NCBI GenBank assembly: GCA_027587225.1
Contig: JAPDDQ010000004.1
Coordinates: 222,251-286,250, forward strand
Direction of reading: 5' to 3'
DNA length: 64,000 nucleotides
Source: Solirubrobacter taibaiensis
GTDB lineage: Bacteria > Actinomycetota > Thermoleophilia > Solirubrobacterales > Solirubrobacteraceae
Under the pieces are notes generated by a model that was given only the letters and a program-made list of their open reading frames with translations, was not told the DNA's origin and did no database searches. This document shows positions 16,427-24,818 of the stretch, piece by piece; the first letter of the stretch is position 1; the number at the start of each line of letters is the position of its first letter. A program made the position numbers and the translations under genes.

Positions 16427-19400
16427 GTGAGGACGAGAGTAATCATCGGTGTGGCATTGATGGGAGCGCTGGCCGCACCTGCACACGCGGCGGCGCCGGC
16501 CGGGCCGTGGGACGCGTTCAACCTCGCGCCCGCGAGCCGCACCGTGTCCCCGGTCGGGGTGCTCAAGACCGCCGGTGAGGTCACCAACGCCGACGGACTG
16601 ACCAAGGGCGGTTCGACGTCGCTCGCCCCGGGCGCCTCCGTCACGCTCGACTTCGGCAAGGAGGTCGGCGGCTTCACGCAGCTGCGAGTCGGGTCCGGCA
16701 GCGCGGCGCCGAACGTGGCGCTGACGTACTCCGAGTGGTCGACCTACGCCACACCGGCCAACAGCGACCGCTCCAACGGCGACAGCAACAACGAGCCGCC
16801 GGTCCTGTACGCCGCGCCGGCGGGCGCGACGATCGACACCGGCAAGACGCAGCCCGTGCGCAGCGCGCCGGTGCCGTCGCTGACCGGTGCGAACTGGATC
16901 TGGGCGAACGCGGGCGCCAACAACAGCGCTCCCGCGGCGCCGGTCTATCTGCGCGAGACGTTCACCGTCGACGACCCGGCGGCGATCGAGCGCGCGGTAC
17001 TGCGCGTCAACGTCGACGACAACCATGTGACGTACGTCAACGGCGTGCAGGTCGCGACGATGGGCAACTCGTTCCAGACGTCGGCGATTGCGGACATCAG
17101 GTCCCGGCTCGTGGCCGGGACGAACGTGGTCGCGATCCGCGCCGTCAACGCGTCGGTCGGCCCGGCGGGTGCGCTGGCGAAGATCGTCGTGGGGACACGC
17201 GAGATCGTCACCGACGCGAGTTGGAAGGCGAGCACGAGCGAGCAGGCCGGCTGGAACACGGCGGGCTTCGATGACGCGGCGTGGTCGAACGCGTTCGCCA
17301 ACGGCGCGTACGGCGCCGGCCCCTGGGGCACGTTCGGGGACCCGGACACCAGCGGCGCGGGCACGGACACGCGCACGACGCTCACCGCCGCGACCGCCGC
17401 CGGGGACACGACGATCCGCGTCGCCGGCACGCGCTACCTCGGCCCGGGCACGAAGCTCGACGTCGGCGGCGAGACCGCGCGCGTTGCGTCCGTCGCCGGG
17501 ACCACGGTCACGCTGGCGGCGCCGCTCGCTCTCCCGCACGCCGCGGGCGACAGCGTGTGGCAGGCCAACAGCCAGCTCCGTGGCGGGTTCCGCTACATGA
17601 CGATCTCCAACCCCGGCCCGGGCACGCTCACGCTGGATGGCGCGGCGGTGGAGATCACGTTCGCGCCGAACATGGCCGATCTGCGCGCGTACCCGAACTA
17701 CTTCTACTCCGACGACGATCTGATCAATCGCATCTGGTACGCGGGCGCCTACACCGTCCAGACGAACATCATCGCCAACGACACCGGCCGCGTCTGGAAC
17801 CCCGCTCCCGCGCTGGGCTGGAACAACGGCGCGGTGGTCGGTGAGCTCGGCAACACGGTCCTCGTGGACGGCGCCAAGCGCGACCGCACCGTCTGGCCCG
17901 GAGACCTCGGCATCTCCGTTCCCGTCGACTTCGTGTCGCTCGGCGACATGGTCACGATCAAGAACTCGCTGCAGACGCTCTACAACCACCAGAACGCTGC
18001 CGGCGCGCTGCCCTACGCCGGGCCCGCCGTGAACTTCATCGGCAACTCCGACACGTACCACATGTGGACGCTGATCGGGACGGCGACGTACTACCAGTAC
18101 ACCGGTGACAAGGCGTGGCTGGACGCGATCTGGCCGCGCTACACGCGCGCCATGAGCTACATCGTCGGCAAGATCGGGAGCGACGGCCTGTTCAACGTCA
18201 CGGCCTCCGCCGACTGGGCGCGCGCGAACTCCGGCGGTAAGAACATCCAGGCGCAGGCGATCGCCTACCGGACGCTCACCACCTGCGCGGCGACCGCGGC
18301 CGTGGCGGGCGACACCGCGCTCGCGGACTCCTGCACGCAGAAGGCGGCGACGCTCAAGACCGCGGTCAACGCCTCCGGCTACTGGAACGCAGCGACCGGC
18401 CTGTACCGCGACACGCCGACCAGCACCGTCTACCCGCAGGACGGCAACTCACTGGCCGTGTGGTTCGAGCTGGCGCCGTCCCCCGCCGTGTCCCGCGCCA
18501 TCTCCGCCGGGCTCGCGAACCGCTGGACGCCCGTCGGCGCGCCCTCACCCGAAAAGAGCGACGTCGCCGTGCACCCGTTCCCCGGCTCGATGGAGGCGAT
18601 GGCGCACTTCGAGGCCGGCGAGGACGAGACCGGCCTGGACCTGCTCCGGCTCGAGTGGGGCTACATGCTCAACGCGCCCTACGGCACCGCGAGCACGTTC
18701 TGGGAGGGCTACCGCAAGGACGGCACCTCCGACTACAACGAGTCCTACGTCAGCGCCGCGCACGGCTGGTCCGCCGGCCCGACCGCGACGCTGACCTTCT
18801 ACGTGCTCGGCATCCACCCCGACCGCGCGGGCGGCGCCGCCTACGACCTGATCCCGCACCCGGGGTCGCTGAAGCGGGTGGAGGGCCAGCTCACCACGCC
18901 CGGCGGCGTGATCACGCATTCGTACGACGCGAACCCGGCGGCGGGCACGTTCGTCTCCCGCTACAGCGCGCCCGCGGGCGTGCTGCGCACGGTGGCGGTG
19001 CCGACCTACGGCCGCGACGTGCGGGTGTATGTGGACGGGCGGGAGGTCACACCGGCGCGGACCGCCGACGGCTACGCGTACCTGAATGCGGTCGCCGGCG
19101 CGCACACCGTCTCGACCTGCCCGGTGAGCTCGTGCGCGGTCGGTGACGTCGGCGGCACCGTGCCGGCAACGCTCTCGCTCTCCGTGGGCGCGGCGTCCTT
19201 CGGCGCGTTCACCCCGGGGGTGGACCGCGAGTACACGGCGGCCACCAACGCGACCGTCACGTCCACCGCGGGCGACGCGACGCTGAGCGTGAGTGACCCT
19301 GGGCACCTGATCAACGGCGCGTTCTCCCTGGCCGAGCCGCTGCGGGTGGAGCTCGGCAAGACGGTCTGGACCGGACCGGTGTCCAACGACTCCGTCCCGA

Positions 19401-19495
19401 TCACGTTCAAGCAGCACATCGGTGCGCGCGATCCGCTGCGCACCGGCAACTACAGCCGGACGCTGACGTTCACGCTCTCGACCACGAACCCGTGA
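16427..19495 (+). CDS. Secreted GH78-like alpha-L-rhamnosidase (six-hairpin glycosidase)
   Basis: This exported protein has 1022 residues. GTG 16427 was chosen because GAGGAGGAG precedes it and a signal peptide (IIGVALMGALAAPAHAAAP) follows directly; an open frame upstream to 16163 has no such signal. Residues about 150-330 match a rhamnosidase N-terminal beta-domain (LRETFTVDDPAAIERAVLRV, then VNVDDNHVTYVNG). The (alpha/alpha)6 barrel follows, with the GH78 motif DGAKRDRTVWPGDLGI near 481, SADWARA near 590 and the late APYGTASTFWEGY and SAAHGWSAGPTATLTFYVLG segments. The terminal ~117 residues are the shared domain. It probably releases rhamnose or a related sugar from plant or microbial glycans outside the cell. 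Confidence 0.88.
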   Translation: MRTRVIIGVALMGALAAPAHAAAPAGPWDAFNLAPASRTVSPVGVLKTAGEVTNADGLTKGGSTSLAPGASVTLDFGKEVGGFTQLRVGSGSAAPNVALTYSEWSTYATPANSDRSNGDSNNEPPVLYAAPAGATIDTGKTQPVRSAPVPSLTGANWIWANAGANNSAPAAPVYLRETFTVDDPAAIERAVLRVNVDDNHVTYVNGVQVATMGNSFQTSAIADIRSRLVAGTNVVAIRAVNASVGPAGALAKIVVGTREIVTDASWKASTSEQAGWNTAGFDDAAWSNAFANGAYGAGPWGTFGDPDTSGAGTDTRTTLTAATAAGDTTIRVAGTRYLGPGTKLDVGGETARVASVAGTTVTLAAPLALPHAAGDSVWQANSQLRGGFRYMTISNPGPGTLTLDGAAVEITFAPNMADLRAYPNYFYSDDDLINRIWYAGAYTVQTNIIANDTGRVWNPAPALGWNNGAVVGELGNTVLVDGAKRDRTVWPGDLGISVPVDFVSLGDMVTIKNSLQTLYNHQNAAGALPYAGPAVNFIGNSDTYHMWTLIGTATYYQYTGDKAWLDAIWPRYTRAMSYIVGKIGSDGLFNVTASADWARANSGGKNIQAQAIAYRTLTTCAATAAVAGDTALADSCTQKAATLKTAVNASGYWNAATGLYRDTPTSTVYPQDGNSLAVWFELAPSPAVSRAISAGLANRWTPVGAPSPEKSDVAVHPFPGSMEAMAHFEAGEDETGLDLLRLEWGYMLNAPYGTASTFWEGYRKDGTSDYNESYVSAAHGWSAGPTATLTFYVLGIHPDRAGGAAYDLIPHPGSLKRVEGQLTTPGGVITHSYDANPAAGTFVSRYSAPAGVLRTVAVPTYGRDVRVYVDGREVTPARTADGYAYLNAVAGAHTVSTCPVSSCAVGDVGGTVPATLSLSVGAASFGAFTPGVDREYTAATNATVTSTAGDATLSVSDPGHLINGAFSLAEPLRVELGKTVWTGPVSNDSVPITFKQHIGARDPLRTGNYSRTLTFTLSTTNP
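19145..19492 (+). other. Shared C-terminal domain, copy 3
   Basis: This is the last ~116 residues of the rhamnosidase, from DVGGTVPATLSLSVGA to TLTFTLSTTNP. The protein identity to copy 1 is especially high at both ends, and parts of the DNA are nearly identical to copy 1 (for example the ACCGTCACGTCCACCGCGGG stretch), suggesting recent duplication or gene conversion. Confidence 0.85.
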
Positions 19496-19499
19496 GCGG

Positions 19500-19886
19500 T
19501 CACTCCGGCGCGTAGGCGACGGCCTCGAGCTCGACCCGCATCCGCGGGTCGAGCAGGCCGCTGACGAGCATGGTCGCGGCGGGCTTCGCGTCCGCGAACG
19601 CCTCGCCGTGCACGGTGCCGACGGCCTCCCAGTCGCCCGGGTCGACGACGTACATCCGGGTCCGCACGACGTGCTCGAGGCCGGCTCCGGCCGCATCGAG
19701 CGCGGCCGTGAGCTTGCGGATGACCTCGCGGGTCTGCGCGGCGGGATCGTCACCGCCGACGATCTCGCCCTGCTCGTTGACTGCGGTGGTGCCGCTCACG
19801 TGCACCCAGTCACCGGCGCGCACGGCCGCGCTGAAGCCGATCGTCGGGGCGTACGGCGACGGGGAAGGGACGCGATTGGTGGTCAT
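19500..19886 (-). CDS. RidA/YjgF/UK114 family protein (enamine/imine deaminase)
   Basis: This 128-residue protein is of the RidA family, which hydrolyses reactive enamine/imine intermediates released by PLP enzymes. The motifs VSGTTAVNEQGEIVGG, the arginine in TRMYVVD (equivalent of the catalytic Arg) and the C-terminal RVELEAVAYAP strand are present. The start at ATG 19886 gives a normal N-terminus; an upstream in-frame start at 19916 would add ten Arg-rich residues and is less likely. It is divergent from an iclR-type gene 38 bp away and convergent with the rhamnosidase. Confidence 0.9.
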   Translation of the reverse strand: MTTNRVPSPSPYAPTIGFSAAVRAGDWVHVSGTTAVNEQGEIVGGDDPAAQTREVIRKLTAALDAAGAGLEHVVRTRMYVVDPGDWEAVGTVHGEAFADAKPAATMLVSGLLDPRMRVELEAVAYAPE

Positions 19887-19924
19887 GGAGCGAGCCTGAC
19901 GCCGCACGCGCAACACTGGGCGCC

Positions 19925-20680
19925 ATGCGTTCCGTACAACGGAACATGTTGGCGGTGCTCGACGCGCTGGACGAGCGCCCGGTCACGCTGCGGGAACTCG
20001 CGCGCCGCACCGGGCTCCCGCTCACCACGGTGCATCGTGCCGTCGGTCCCTTGATCGAGTGGGGCGGCCTCGAGCGGGTGCCCGGCGGGCTGCAGCCGGG
20101 CCTGCGTCTGTTCGAGCTGGGCCAGCTCGTGCCACAGCGGACGCGGCTGCGCGAGCTCGCGCTCCCGTACATGGGCGACCTCTACGCCGCCACGCACGAG
20201 GTGGTCTCGCTCGCCGTGCTCGACGGCACCGAGACGGTGTGGATCGAGCAGCTGGCCGGCCGGCTCGCCCCGCCGGTCCCGTCGCGGGTCGGCGGGCGGC
20301 TCCCGGCGCACGTGACCGCGGCCGGCAAGGTGCTCCTGGCGTGGGCACCCGCGGCGGTCGACGCACTCTGCGCCGCTGGACTGGACCGGCACGGCCCCGG
20401 CACCATCACCGACGCCGCACGGCTGCGCGCCGAGCTGGCGACGATCGCGGAGCGCGGGATCGCGATCAACCGCGAGGAGTCGCGCGGCGGGGTGCTCGGC
20501 GTCGCCGCGCCCGTGTTCGGTCGTGGCGACGTGCCCGTCGCGGCGCTGGCCTTGGCCGTCGCCCGGCGCTCGCGGTCAAGCCCGGAAGCGATGGCGCCGG
20601 CCGTGCGCACCGCGGCGCTGGCGCTCAGTCGCGCGGTCTCGCAGAGCGCACCGTTCGGAACGGCGCTTAAGGTCGGATGA
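19925..20680 (+). CDS. IclR-family transcriptional regulator
   Basis: This 251-residue repressor/activator has an N-terminal winged helix-turn-helix (residues about 1-65, RSVQRNMLAVLDAL, then VTLRELARRTGLPLTTVHRAV). The C-terminal IclR effector domain has GRLPAHVTAAGKVLLAW, INREESRGGVLGVAAPVF and PVAALALAV. IclR proteins usually control adjacent catabolic genes, and here the divergent neighbour is ridA. A perfect palindrome overlaps codons 2-7, suggesting autoregulation. ATG 19946 is an in-frame alternative start, but the conserved SVQR segment argues for 19925. Confidence 0.93.
   Translation: MRSVQRNMLAVLDALDERPVTLRELARRTGLPLTTVHRAVGPLIEWGGLERVPGGLQPGLRLFELGQLVPQRTRLRELALPYMGDLYAATHEVVSLAVLDGTETVWIEQLAGRLAPPVPSRVGGRLPAHVTAAGKVLLAWAPAAVDALCAAGLDRHGPGTITDAARLRAELATIAERGIAINREESRGGVLGVAAPVFGRGDVPVAALALAVARRSRSSPEAMAPAVRTAALALSRAVSQSAPFGTALKVG
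19929..19945. promoter_or_regulatory. Probable IclR operator overlapping the iclR start
   Basis: Perfect inverted repeat GTTCCGT-ACA-ACGGAAC, two bases after the ATG of the IclR gene and 43 bp from the divergent ridA start. The TTCC...GGAA form resembles sites reported for IclR-family regulators. Its position could allow repression of both genes. Confidence 0.6.
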
Positions 20681-20716
20681 TCGGGGTGGGGCGGAGGGGA
20701 TGCCCGCCGTAAGACT

Positions 20717-21013
20717 TCAATATCCCAGCGCGAACTTCGCGTCCTCGGACATCTTGTCCGGGGTCCACGCGGGGGTGAAGACCATGTTCGGGATGACCTC
20801 GGTCACGCCCGGGAGCTCGCCGACGAACTCCTGCATCTGCTCGGAGACCTGGGGCCCGATCGGGCAGGCGGGGGTGGTGAGGGTGAACGTGATGTTCACG
20901 GTGCTTTCGTTGATCTCGACGCCGTAGACCAGGCCGAGCTCAACGAAGTCCAGCCCGAGCTCGGGGTCGATGACGTTCGAAAGCGCCTCGAAGACGTCGT
21001 CTTGGTCAATCAT
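20717..21013 (-). CDS. MIP18/DUF59-family Fe-S cluster assembly factor (SufT/PaaD-like)
   Basis: This 98-residue protein has the family core VIDPELGLDFVELGLVYGV and the conserved cysteine Cys50 in TPACPIGPQV. Such proteins help mature or repair Fe-S proteins or join SUF systems; no suf genes are visible nearby. The length is typical for a stand-alone DUF59 protein. It starts 30 bp from a divergent STAS-domain gene and converges on the IclR gene with a 36-bp gap that holds nothing recognisable. Confidence 0.9.
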   Translation of the reverse strand: MIDQDDVFEALSNVIDPELGLDFVELGLVYGVEINESTVNITFTLTTPACPIGPQVSEQMQEFVGELPGVTEVIPNMVFTPAWTPDKMSEDAKFALGY

Positions 21014-21042
21014 CTGAACCGAGTGTAGGGAAGTCCGCGTTT

Positions 21043-21405
21043 GTGACCTGTACGAACCGGGCGGTTCGCTGTAGGGTCGAACGCATCGTCTCCTTCGACG
21101 CAGAGCTCGCGATCCTCCGCATTGAGGGGGATGAGGACCGGACCACCAGCGGCCGCCGCCGCCGGCCCTTCTCCGCGGCCCTCGTCGCGACCCGTGACGT
21201 GATCGTGGACCTGAGCGATCTGACGTTCGCGGACCCGTCGCTGATGATCGACCTGGCGTGCCTCGCGCAGCGGCTGCGCGCGAACGGCGTGACGCTCTGG
21301 CTCGCGCATCCGCAGCCGAACATCCGCACGTTGATCGAGACCGTAGGCCTGCACCGGCTGCCCGCGGTCCGGATCAATGACGGCGCTAAGCCTGCGTTGA
21401 CTTAG
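21043..21405 (+). CDS. STAS-domain protein (anti-sigma-factor antagonist-like)
   Basis: This is a 120-residue protein whose core matches the STAS fold: VIVDLSDLTFADPSLMIDLACLAQ, then GVTLWLAHPQPNIRTLIETVGL. STAS proteins such as SpoIIAA bind anti-sigma kinases and are switched by phosphorylation of a serine or threonine before the second helix. Here the position corresponds to the ADPSLM segment, so Ser is available. No partner kinase is encoded in the window. GTG 21043 is the first start and no clear ribosome-binding site is visible, so the true start may be further in. The fxsA operon starts 25 bp downstream. Confidence 0.8.
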   Translation: MTCTNRAVRCRVERIVSFDAELAILRIEGDEDRTTSGRRRRPFSAALVATRDVIVDLSDLTFADPSLMIDLACLAQRLRANGVTLWLAHPQPNIRTLIETVGLHRLPAVRINDGAKPALT

Positions 21406-21429
21406 TCGTCGTAACCTCGGGGTCACCCC

Positions 21430-21912
21430 ATGCCCCTGTTGCTCGTCATCCTCTTCATCGTCGTCCCGATCGCCGAGTTGGCGTTGCTGATCCAGGTCGG
21501 GCAGGCGATCGGCGTCTGGTGGACCGTCCTGATCCTGATCGCGGACGCGCTGCTCGGCTCCTACCTGCTGCGCACGCAGGGCCGGCTCGCGTGGCGGCGC
21601 TTCAACGAGGCGCTCGTGTCCGGGCGGCTGCCGCACAAGGAAGTCGTGGACGGCGTGCTGGTGATCTTCGGCGGCGTGCTGCTGCTGACACCGGGGTTCA
21701 TCACGGACATCTTCGGCCTGCTGTTCCTGTTCCCGCCCACGCGCGTGGTGTTGCGGCGGCTGCTCGTCCGGCGCGGCGCGCTGCGGCTGGTCGGAGCGAT
21801 GCCGGGTGTGGGCAACGTGCCGCCCTCGTACCGCGGCAACGGCAACGGCCGCCCGCAGGACATCGAGGGCAGCGCCGTGGACATCGACCCGCCGCCCCCG
21901 CCGACACGATGA
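21430..21912 (+). CDS. fxsA: FxsA-family cytoplasmic membrane protein
   Basis: This 160-residue protein has three hydrophobic segments and the FxsA signatures IAELALLIQVGQAIGVWWT, DALLGSYLLRTQGRLAW and LLLTPGFITDIFGLLFLFPP. In E. coli FxsA affects exclusion of phage T7 by F plasmid; its normal role is unknown. The C-terminal 35 residues are Gly/Asn- and Pro-rich. Its stop overlaps the start of the next gene (ATGA), so translation of the pair is coupled. Confidence 0.9.
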   Translation: MPLLLVILFIVVPIAELALLIQVGQAIGVWWTVLILIADALLGSYLLRTQGRLAWRRFNEALVSGRLPHKEVVDGVLVIFGGVLLLTPGFITDIFGLLFLFPPTRVVLRRLLVRRGALRLVGAMPGVGNVPPSYRGNGNGRPQDIEGSAVDIDPPPPPTR

Positions 21913-22742
21913 GCGCGCCCGATCTCGAATCGCCCCGGCCGCTGCGCAAGCCCGGGGACACGGATGCTGTGACCTTCTCGTGGGCGGACGTGGACGCCGG
22001 CCTGTACGGGCTCGCGCGCGTCGCCTCCGGCATGGGCGCGGACGGTGAGACGTCGACGAGCGGGCTCGCCGTCGGCTTCCTCGGGCGCGAGACGCTCGGC
22101 GCGATCGTGTCCTCCCCCTCCGAGGACCTCGTAGCGACCACCGCGGCGCCGCTGGAGCGGTGGACGGTGCGCGGCAGCGGGGAGCTGGACTTCGAGCTCG
22201 TGTTCGAGGCGATCACGCCGCCGGTCACCTACTCCGGCCGCCAAGCGCTGGTGAAGGCGGGCGGGATGGAGGGCTACGAGCAGCTCTGCCGCGTCAGCGG
22301 CACGATGGAAGGCCGCCCCGTGAGCGGGCTGGGCCAGCGCGGGCACTCGTGGGGCAACCCGGACTGGGAGAAGATCGTGCTCACGCGGACGGTCTCCGCG
22401 TGGTTCGAGGACGGCGGCGTGGCGCTCGGGCTCGTGCGCTCTACCAAGGCCGACCATCACGCCGACGAGGCGGCCTGGGGCGCGTACTTCTCGCCCGAAG
22501 GGTCACTGCAGGTGGACGAGGTGCGGCTCTCGACGACCACCGACGAGGCCGCGCGGCAGGTCCGCGCCGGGATCGAGCTCTACATCGAGAAGGACGCCGA
22601 GTACCCGTTCCGGGGCGCGGGCGAGGTGTTGACGGGCTCGACGCTGGAGCTCGGCGCACTGCGGATGGACGTCGCGTTCTTCCGCTGGCACATCGAGGGC
22701 CGGACGGGCGTCGGCCGCTACGACATCATCCGCCGCACTTGA
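21909..22742 (+). CDS. Uncharacterised lipocalin/CrtC-like beta-barrel protein (GHSWG type)
   Basis: This 277-residue cytoplasmic protein without a signal peptide starts at ATG 21909, overlapping the fxsA stop. It is beta-rich, with the motif SGLGQRGHSWGNPDWEKI near the middle and FRWHIEGRTGVGRYDI at the end. The G-H-x-W-G motif is also found in the protein at 23850-24788 and in families related to hydroxyneurosporene hydratase and AttH, which bind or hydrate hydrophobic ligands. I cannot assign a function. The stop overlaps the TTG start of the HAD gene, so three genes form one coupled unit. Confidence 0.75.
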   Translation: MSAPDLESPRPLRKPGDTDAVTFSWADVDAGLYGLARVASGMGADGETSTSGLAVGFLGRETLGAIVSSPSEDLVATTAAPLERWTVRGSGELDFELVFEAITPPVTYSGRQALVKAGGMEGYEQLCRVSGTMEGRPVSGLGQRGHSWGNPDWEKIVLTRTVSAWFEDGGVALGLVRSTKADHHADEAAWGAYFSPEGSLQVDEVRLSTTTDEAARQVRAGIELYIEKDAEYPFRGAGEVLTGSTLELGALRMDVAFFRWHIEGRTGVGRYDIIRRT

Positions 22743-23365
22743 TCAAGGCCGTCATCAGCGACTTCGGCGGCGTGATCACGCTGCCGCTCAACGAGGCGTT
22801 CGCGCGGGCGCACGAGGAGATGGGCGTCCCGCTGAGCGCGCTCGGTGACGCGATGAAGCTTGCAGCGTCGCGATCGGACGAGCCGCCGCTGTTCAAGCTC
22901 GAACGCGGGCAGCTGACCGACCCCGAGTTCATGGCCATCATGCAGGCCGCGATCAGCGAGATCGTCGGGCGCGAGGTGCAGCTCGACAACTACGGCGAGC
23001 GGCTGATGCGCGAGCTGCGCGCGAACGAGGCGCTGCTGACGTACTACGCGGAGCTGAAGGCGCGGGGCGTGCGGCTCGCGATCCTCACGAACAATGTGCG
23101 CGAGTGGCAGCCGCGCTGGATGCCCCTGTTGCCGGAAGGGATGTTCGAGCTGATCGTCGACTCGGGCTTCGAGGGCGTGCGCAAGCCGGAGCCGGAGATC
23201 TACGCGCGGACGCTGGAGCGGCTCGGCTTACCGGCCGGTGCGTGCGCGTTCGTCGACGATCTCGAAGTGAACGTGAAGGCGGCCGATGCGCTCGGCCTGC
23301 GCGGCGTGTGGTTCCGCTCGACCGAGCAGACCATCGCCGAGCTGGATTCAGTTCTCGCTGCCTAG
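22739..23365 (+). CDS. HAD-IA family hydrolase
   Basis: This 208-residue protein starts at TTG 22739 inside the previous stop codon. The HAD motifs are in order: nucleophile D8 in ISDFGGVIT, the motif II threonine in LAILTNN, the motif III lysine in GVRKPEPEIY, and the motif IV acidic pair in AFVDDLEVNV. The second nucleophile-loop residue is Gly rather than Asp, as in the epoxide-hydrolase-N-domain-like subgroup, so a phosphatase role is not certain. It is the last gene of the fxsA unit. Its 3' end overlaps the convergent gene by 18 bp. Confidence 0.88.
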   Translation: MIKAVISDFGGVITLPLNEAFARAHEEMGVPLSALGDAMKLAASRSDEPPLFKLERGQLTDPEFMAIMQAAISEIVGREVQLDNYGERLMRELRANEALLTYYAELKARGVRLAILTNNVREWQPRWMPLLPEGMFELIVDSGFEGVRKPEPEIYARTLERLGLPAGACAFVDDLEVNVKAADALGLRGVWFRSTEQTIAELDSVLAA

Positions 23366-23803
23366 CCGGTCCCACATGTAGAGCTCCAGGCACTCGGCCA
23401 GGAGCTCCGTGGCGCGCTCGTTGCTCAGCCACGGCAACACGGATTCCAGCGCCTGCTCTTCCGCCACGCCGGCGTTGAACGCGTCCTCGCCGCGCAGCCC
23501 GGCAGCGATCTTCAGCGCCTCGCGGCGGTTTTCGCCGAGGTTCTTGAACGCGCCGACCAGGAAGTCCTTGTTCGCCAGCGGCGTCCCGACCTCCATCGAG
23601 GCGTGCCAGGCGGCGAGCATCGAGAGGTCGTGCTCGTCGAGATCGGCGACCGCCTTCGCGTAGTGCGAAGCGAGCTCGTTCTCCGGAATCTCGTCCACCC
23701 AGGCACGGACGAGCTCGCCGAGCAGCTGCCGGCGGGCCTCCCGACCGACCGACTCCGCGATCACGCGGATGGCGTCTTGCGGCTCAATGAAGCAGAGGGG
23801 CAT
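23348..23803 (-). CDS. Helical protein of unknown function
   Basis: This soluble, acidic, predicted all-helical protein has 151 residues from ATG 23803; a GTG at 23839 would add twelve residues. Notable segments are RQLLGELVRAWVDEIPENEL, LSMLAAWHASMEVGTPLANK and SVLPWLSNERATELLAECLE. No signal peptide, metal site or nucleotide motif is apparent. It overlaps the HAD gene end by 18 bp and starts about 47 bp from the divergent GHNWG-type gene. The codon usage fits the neighbourhood. I do not recognise the family. Confidence 0.7.
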   Translation of the reverse strand: MPLCFIEPQDAIRVIAESVGREARRQLLGELVRAWVDEIPENELASHYAKAVADLDEHDLSMLAAWHASMEVGTPLANKDFLVGAFKNLGENRREALKIAAGLRGEDAFNAGVAEEQALESVLPWLSNERATELLAECLELYMWDRLGSEN

Positions 23804-23849
23804 TGCGCAGCGAAAGGTACGAGGTGCGTCGGACGGCACAATTGTCGTC

Positions 23850-24788
23850 GTGGCCGGCCGATACGAATCGTGGTTCGTGAGCGCGCGGGACGTCGACGCG
23901 GGCCGCCCTGCCCGCGCGCTCTGGATTCGTCACACGCGGCACCGGTTCGCGGGCTCGGATCAGGATTCGGGCGCCCTGTGGTGCACGGTCTTCGACCCTG
24001 CCGGGGGTGACGGGCCGGCGGCGGTCAAGGAGTCCGCCTTGGAGCTCAACGGCGCGTACCGTGCGGGGGCCGAGGGGTTCCACGGGGGCGCTCGCGCGCG
24101 TGGGCGGATGGCCGAGTGGGACCTGACCGTCAGCGGCAGTAGCGAGCTGCGCCACCTCTCGCCGAGCGTGCTGTACCGGCTCCCGCTGCCGAAGACCAAG
24201 CTCGTCGCGCCGGTGCCGGACGGTGTGGTGTCGGGCCGCGTGGTGGTCGACGGGGTGGTCGTGGACGTCGTCGGCTGGCGCGCGACGGTGGGCCACAACT
24301 GGGGCCGCGAGCACGCGGAGCGGTGGGTCTGGCTGCACGCCGCCGGGTTCGTGGATGAGCCGGAGGCGTGGCTGGAGCTTGCCTTGGCGCGGATCCGGGT
24401 GGGCGGTGCCTTGTCGCCGTGGATCGCGAACGGCGCGGTGTTCGTCGGCGGTCGTCGCTTCCGCCTCGGTGGGCTCGGGCACGTGCCGGGTGTGCGGGTC
24501 GTCGCCGCCCCGGGCCGCCTGGAGGCGATCGTCCCCGGCAAGGGCGTCGAAGTGCGCGTCGCGGCCCATGCCGACCTCGATCAGACGGTCAACTTCACCT
24601 ACACCGGCACGCGCCCCGGCGACACCCGCTCCGTGCTGCACGCGGGGCTCGCGAGCGTGCGGCTCGGCGTGCGCCGCCCCGGCCGCTCCTCGGCCGAGCT
24701 CGCCACCGTCGCCGGCGGCGCCTACGAGCTCGGCGCCCGAGAACTGGACGGGCACGGCGTGCCGATGCAGCCGTACCCGGACCCGTGA
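23850..24788 (+). CDS. Uncharacterised lipocalin/CrtC-like protein (GHNWG type)
   Basis: This is a 312-residue protein from GTG 23850 (VAGRYESWFVSARD). That start was preferred to upstream ones because YESWF is the family-like N-terminus. Features are RALWIRHTRHRF, then WRATVGHNWGREHAERWVW near residue 150, and a second beta-rich half ending with EAIVPGKGVEVRVAA and VNFTYTGTRPGDTRSV. It resembles large two-barrel lipocalin-like proteins of actinomycetes thought to bind lipids or terpenoids. It shares the G-H-x-W-G motif with the protein at 21909-22742. It converges on the giant-protein operon with a hairpin between. Confidence 0.75.
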   Translation: MAGRYESWFVSARDVDAGRPARALWIRHTRHRFAGSDQDSGALWCTVFDPAGGDGPAAVKESALELNGAYRAGAEGFHGGARARGRMAEWDLTVSGSSELRHLSPSVLYRLPLPKTKLVAPVPDGVVSGRVVVDGVVVDVVGWRATVGHNWGREHAERWVWLHAAGFVDEPEAWLELALARIRVGGALSPWIANGAVFVGGRRFRLGGLGHVPGVRVVAAPGRLEAIVPGKGVEVRVAAHADLDQTVNFTYTGTRPGDTRSVLHAGLASVRLGVRRPGRSSAELATVAGGAYELGARELDGHGVPMQPYPDP

Positions 24789-24817
24789 ACTTAAAGGGGC
24801 CTGGCCCCTTTGAGTTC
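24787..24817. repeat. GGGGCC-type palindrome, copy 2, between convergent genes
   Basis: Fifteen-base arms (GAACTTAAAGGGGCC and GGCCCCTTTGAGTTC) around a single T, with one T-G pair. It starts inside the stop codon of the upstream gene and ends one base before the stop of the convergent delta-60 gene. The core AAAGGGGCC/GGCCCCTTT is the same element as at 10524-10543. It probably terminates transcription from both sides. Confidence 0.7.
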
Positions 24818-24818
24818 G

